NCBI GenBank assembly: GCA_017453405.1
Contig: JAFTKF010000059.1
Coordinates: forward strand, 1 to 35,137
DNA from: Clostridia bacterium
GTDB lineage: Bacteria; Bacillota; Clostridia; Oscillospirales; CAG-272
DNA length: 35,137 bases
Direction: 5' to 3'
Shown: positions 32,132 to 35,137 of the stretch, in pieces
Layout: the number at the start of each line of letters is the position of its first letter
Numbering within the stretch: position 1 is the first letter of the stretch
Notes under the pieces: generated by a model
The model's input: the letters and a program-made list of their open reading frames with translations, nothing else
Told to the model about the DNA's origin: nothing
Database searches by the model: none
Program-made: the position numbers and the translations under genes

Positions 32132-33411
32132 ATTTTCTTGATCACATCACAGCCAACGTACTTGCGAAGGACTTCGGGTACGGTGACCGATCCGTCGGCG
32201 TTCTGATTCTGTTCTACCAGCGCGGGCAGAATACGGCTGGTGGCAAGGCCCGAGCCGTTCAGTGTGTGCACGTATTCCATTCTGCCGTCCGCACGCTTCA
32301 CACGCATCATACCGCGGCGTGCCTGATAGTCACGTGCGTTGGATACCGAGGAAACCTCTTTATAACCCTGCATCGAGGGAATCTGGATCTCGATATCGTA
32401 GGTTCTTGCCATCGATGCCGAGCAGTCCTCTGCCGCAAGCTTAACGGTGCGGAAATGGAAGCCCAGACCCTTGACAAGGTTTTCTGCGTGGCTGACAAGC
32501 TCTTCAAAGGCTTCATCGCTCTTTTCAGGCAGGGTGTACTGCACCATTTCGACCTTGTTGAACTGGTGTCCTCTGACCATACCGCGTTCGTCGGCGCGAT
32601 AGCTGCCTGCCTCGCGTCTGAAGCAAGGCGTATAGGAGATATACTTTCTCGGCAGATCCTCTTCGGTCAGGATCTCATCGCGGTGAAGCGATACCAGTGC
32701 GGTTTCCGCTGTGGGAAGCATAAAGCGACGGCGTTCGTCTTCTGCAGTCTCCAGCCAATACACCTCATCACGGAATTTCGGGAACTGACCTGCCGTCAAG
32801 CCACATTCGTAACCAAGCATATGCGGAACGAGCACCAATTCATAGCCATTGCCGAGATGGGTATCCACAAAGTAGTTGAGAAGCGCCCATTCCAGACGTG
32901 CGCCCATACCACGGTAGATCCAGAAGCCACTGCCCGACAGCTTTGTGCCGCGCTTATAGTCGATCAGTCCGAGATCGGTGCAGAGATCCACGTGGTTCTT
33001 GGGTTCAAAATCGAAGGTGTGAGGCTCACCGAAATAGCGAAGGGGCTGATTGTTCTCTTTGCCGCCTGCGAGAAGATCTTCATCGGGAAGATTGGGGATG
33101 CCGAGCATCAGCGAAGTCAGCTCGGTCTCAATACCCTTCAGCTTCTCGTCATTCGCCTTGACCGTTTCGCCCATTTCCTTCATTTTGGCAAAGATTGCCT
33201 TCATATCTCTGCCTTCTTTTTTATACTGCGGTACCAGCTTGGATTCGCGGTTCTGTTCAGCCTTCAGGCTTTCGGTTTCGGCAATCAAAGCACGACGGGC
33301 GCTATCCAGCTCGACAATGCGGCGGATCTCCTCTTCGGCATCCTTGCCTTTTTTCTTCAGTCTCGCAATCACTTCATCGGGATTTTCTTTGATATATTTG
33401 ATATCTAACAT
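32128..33411 (-). CDS. serS: Seryl-tRNA synthetase
   Basis: A 427-residue class II synthetase that charges tRNA-Ser. The N-terminal long coiled-coil arm (about 30-105) grips the tRNA variable arm. The catalytic core shows motif 2 (YTPCFRREAGSYRADERGMVRGHQFNKVEM) and motif 3 (LNGSGLATSRILPALVEQNQN). The ATG at 33411 gives the standard MLDIKYIKENPDEV start, with an AAGAGGAAA ribosome site. The 53-base gap after parB is too small for a T-box leader. It lies in the parA-parB-serS order seen near the replication origin in many Clostridia, and is coupled downstream to envelope genes. Confidence 0.97.
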   Translation of the reverse strand: MLDIKYIKENPDEVIARLKKKGKDAEEEIRRIVELDSARRALIAETESLKAEQNRESKLVPQYKKEGRDMKAIFAKMKEMGETVKANDEKLKGIETELTSLMLGIPNLPDEDLLAGGKENNQPLRYFGEPHTFDFEPKNHVDLCTDLGLIDYKRGTKLSGSGFWIYRGMGARLEWALLNYFVDTHLGNGYELVLVPHMLGYECGLTAGQFPKFRDEVYWLETAEDERRRFMLPTAETALVSLHRDEILTEEDLPRKYISYTPCFRREAGSYRADERGMVRGHQFNKVEMVQYTLPEKSDEAFEELVSHAENLVKGLGFHFRTVKLAAEDCSASMARTYDIEIQIPSMQGYKEVSSVSNARDYQARRGMMRVKRADGRMEYVHTLNGSGLATSRILPALVEQNQNADGSVTVPEVLRKYVGCDVIKKI

Positions 33412-33464
33412 CTGTTTTCCTCTTTCTTGTATCGTTATGATACTCTTTTGTATATTGTATTATC

Positions 33465-34343
33465 TTATAAAAGGTCATTACCGCCGATCTGGGCAAGGAG
33501 TGCCTCCAGATCGCGGTCATCGGTGAATTCCAGCTCAATGCGCTTGGACTTCTTACCATGGAAGATCTTTACCTTTCTGCCGAATTTCTTACGGAGCGCT
33601 TTTTCAAGCTCCGCAAGGTAATTCACATCCGAATTTTCTTCTTCGGTTTCGATTTCCACCTTGGGAGAGGTTGCCTCGGCATTCAGTTTTCTGACAAGAT
33701 CCTCTGTAGCACGTACCGAAAGTCCTTTGGCAATGACGATATCGGCAACCGACGAGATCTCGCTCTTGACAATCAAGCCGAGCAAGGCTCTGGCGTGTCC
33801 TGCCGAAAGGTCGCCATCGCTGAGGCGCTTCAAAACATCGGCAGGAAGATCAAGCAAACGAATGCTGTTGGTGATCGCACTGCGGCTCTTCCCTACCCGC
33901 TGTGCCAACATTTCCTGCGTCAGATTAAAGTTTTCCATTAAAATTTTATATGCGGTTGCTTCTTCAACGGGATTTAAATCTTCTCTTTGAATATTTTCGA
34001 TCAAGGACAATTCTGCCGTTTTCTGATCGTCGATATCCATAATCACAACCGGCACTTCCGAAAGTCCTGCCATTTTGGATGCACGCCAACGGCGCTCACC
34101 TGCAATGATCTCATAATAACCGCCCGACGATTTTCTGACGACGATGGGCTGAATCACGCCGTTCGCCGCAATCGAATCGGCAAGCTGAGACAGTGCTTCC
34201 GGCTCAAATACCTTACGGGGCTGCCCCTTTCTCGGCTCAATATCCGCAAGGCGCAGCATAGTAAGCCCGGTCTTTTCTTCTTCCATATTATCGGAAAAGA
34301 TCGAATCAAGACCCTTTCCGAGTCCTCTTTTTGGTAAAGCCAT
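33465..34343 (-). CDS. parB: Chromosome-partitioning protein ParB (Spo0J)
   Basis: A 292-residue CTP-dependent DNA clamp that loads at parS sites near the origin and helps segregate chromosomes. It begins with the conserved RGLGKGLDSIF. The CTP-binding and hydrolysis motif is IIAGERRWRASKMAG, the NPVEEATAYK segment follows, and the helix-turn-helix is MLAQRVGKSRSAITNSIRLLDLP. The C-terminal dimer domain ends in KRIELEFTDDRDLEALLAQIGG. It is of normal length. No 16-base parS site (TGTTTCACGTGAAACA) was seen in the window. It is transcribed after parA with a 106-base gap that contains an inverted repeat. Confidence 0.97.
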   Translation of the reverse strand: MALPKRGLGKGLDSIFSDNMEEEKTGLTMLRLADIEPRKGQPRKVFEPEALSQLADSIAANGVIQPIVVRKSSGGYYEIIAGERRWRASKMAGLSEVPVVIMDIDDQKTAELSLIENIQREDLNPVEEATAYKILMENFNLTQEMLAQRVGKSRSAITNSIRLLDLPADVLKRLSDGDLSAGHARALLGLIVKSEISSVADIVIAKGLSVRATEDLVRKLNAEATSPKVEIETEEENSDVNYLAELEKALRKKFGRKVKIFHGKKSKRIELEFTDDRDLEALLAQIGGNDLL

Positions 34344-34366
34344 ACGATATTCCTTTCTTTACAGTG

Positions 34367-34432
34367 TTTGTTGTCTTCAAAACCTGAATACTCTGCAGAA
34401 GTTCTGTTATTTTCAGAAATTCAGACAACAAA
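34367..34432. repeat. Long-loop inverted repeat in the parA-parB gap
   Basis: TTTGTTGTCT (34367-34376) and AGACAACAAA (34423-34432) are perfect 10-base inverted repeats 46 bases apart, filling most of the gap. The inner part contains the palindrome TCTGCAGA. It could fold in the parA-parB transcript. The function is unknown. Confidence 0.35.
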
Positions 34433-34449
34433 ACCCCTTATTTTCTCAC

Positions 34450-35137
34450 TTAAATTCGTTTCACCAGCTCTTTGGCAAGATCAAGATACAATTCCGCTCC
34501 CTTTGAATGCGGATCATAATACAAAATCGGAAGTCCGTGACTGGGCGCTTCGCTGAGGCGTACGTTACGGATCACCTTTGTCTTGAAGATCTTGTCACTA
34601 TAGTATTTTTCAAGCTGTTCCATCACCTGTTTGGTCAGATTCAAACGCTTATCGTACATCGTGATCAGAATACCCGTGATTTCAAGGGCGGGATTATAAA
34701 ACTTTTTGGTTTGTCTGATCGAGATCATCAGCTGAGAAAGACCTTCCAGCGCGTAATATTCGCAGGTCATCGGTACGATCACGCCATCCGATGCCGCAAG
34801 CGCGTTCATCGTCAAAATGCCGAGCGACGGCGGACAATCCACAAAAATATAATCAAAATCCTCTCTGATTGGCTGTAAAACATTCTTCAAACGGTATTCG
34901 CGGTTTTCAATGTCTACAAATTCAAATTCCGCACCTGCAAGGTTGATATTCGAAGGAATGCACCAGAGATTTTTAAATTCGGTCTCTGTTACTGCTTCCT
35001 GAGGGGTAATTCTGCCCACGAGTGCCTCATACACCGTGTTTTCGCTCTTTTTCGATATACCAACACCGCTCGTTGCACATAGACATAATTTACAATAAAT
35101 CAGTTGCCATATGTGATCTTTGACAACTTTCCGTTTC
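34450..35137 (-). CDS. parA: ParA (Soj) chromosome-partitioning ATPase, 5' part missing or disrupted
   Basis: The C-terminal three quarters of ParA/Soj, the Walker-type ATPase that works with ParB. Clear ParA sequence runs from the ATSG...SENTVYEALVG region (about 35076) through FVDCPPSLGILTMNALAAS (Walker B) to the stop at 34450. The frame stays open to the window edge, but beyond about 35076 the translation (for example YCKLCLC) no longer looks like ParA, which should read DTDPQGN there and carry a GKGGVGKTT Walker A further out. The last 61 bases are more AT-rich and in no frame encode ParA. The likely cause is an assembly error at a contig end. A real insertion or pseudogene is the other option. 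A GTG at 35034 would give a protein without Walker A. Confidence 0.85.
   Translation of the reverse strand, partial: KRKVVKDHIWQLIYCKLCLCATSGVGISKKSENTVYEALVGRITPQEAVTETEFKNLWCIPSNINLAGAEFEFVDIENREYRLKNVLQPIREDFDYIFVDCPPSLGILTMNALAASDGVIVPMTCEYYALEGLSQLMISIRQTKKFYNPALEITGILITMYDKRLNLTKQVMEQLEKYYSDKIFKTKVIRNVRLSEAPSHGLPILYYDPHSKGAELYLDLAKELVKRI

Noticed and set aside
33412-33464. T-box leader for serS
   Set aside because: Only 53 bases separate parB and serS, and no T-box sequence or terminator is present.
34344-34449. parS site between parA and parB
   Set aside because: No TGTTTCACGTGAAACA-like sequence occurs here. The inverted repeat present has a different sequence and a 46-base centre.

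Overview
This window looks like chromosomal DNA from an anaerobic, spore-forming-lineage Bacillota of class Clostridia, probably an uncultured gut Oscillospirales or Ruminococcaceae-like bacterium. The lineage call is an inference. It rests on a sporulation sigma-E gene, the Firmicutes-type glgC-glgD-glgA glycogen cluster, a Gram-positive LexA box, a CsaB (SLH-anchoring) pyruvyl transferase, a parA-parB-serS block like that near oriC in Clostridia, roughly balanced base composition, and an intergenic palindromic repeat of a type common in gut Clostridia. No tRNA, rRNA, CRISPR array, transposase or phage gene was seen. Genes run on the plus strand from about 0.1 to 26.0 kb and on the minus strand from 26.1 kb to the end, meeting at a bidirectional terminator.

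Plus strand, left to right. (1) 0.1-6.1 kb: a sugar nucleotidyltransferase, a NahK-like anomeric hexosamine kinase, galE, a zinc-ribbon membrane protein and an aconitase-family hydratase. The first three could form a salvage route from free amino sugar to UDP-sugar. (2) 6.2-12.6 kb: a UPF0126/TRIC-like membrane protein, an orphan lipoprotein, sigE, lexA with an SOS box, an unknown six-segment membrane protein, a VanR/VanS-like two-component pair, and a small membrane protein whose promoter carries three direct repeats that suit the response regulator. (3) 12.6-13.2 kb: the only long gene-free stretch, holding hairpins, a terminator and a palindromic repeat. (4) 13.2-23.4 kb: the glycogen region: a catalytically degraded GlgB homologue, glgC, glgD, glgA, a terminator, glgP, a terminator, and a cytoplasmic GH13 maltodextrin hydrolase. 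Together these make ADP-glucose, polymerise it, phosphorolyse the glucan and hydrolyse short dextrins. No catalytically intact branching enzyme lies in the window. (5) 23.5-26.0 kb: a lipoprotein with a degraded ComEC-like beta-lactamase fold, and an M32 carboxypeptidase.

Minus strand, in transcription order from the right edge: parA (5' end lost or disrupted), parB, serS, a two-segment membrane protein, a MORN-repeat protein, and a fused GT4-CsaB protein. The start and stop codons of serS, the membrane protein and the MORN gene overlap, so the set looks like one coupled operon. Next come ahcY with a MIF-like tautomerase 10 bases behind it, and finally a CarD/CdnL-type RNA polymerase-binding regulator next to the convergent terminator.

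The most unusual points are: the apparently dead GlgB leading the glycogen operon; the lipoprotein that has lost its metal-binding histidines and gained an EF-hand-like acidic loop; four 15-base GCAAC-N5-GTTGC palindromes inside genes, three of them in one gene; the GT4-CsaB fusion; and sigE separated from its usual partner spoIIGA.
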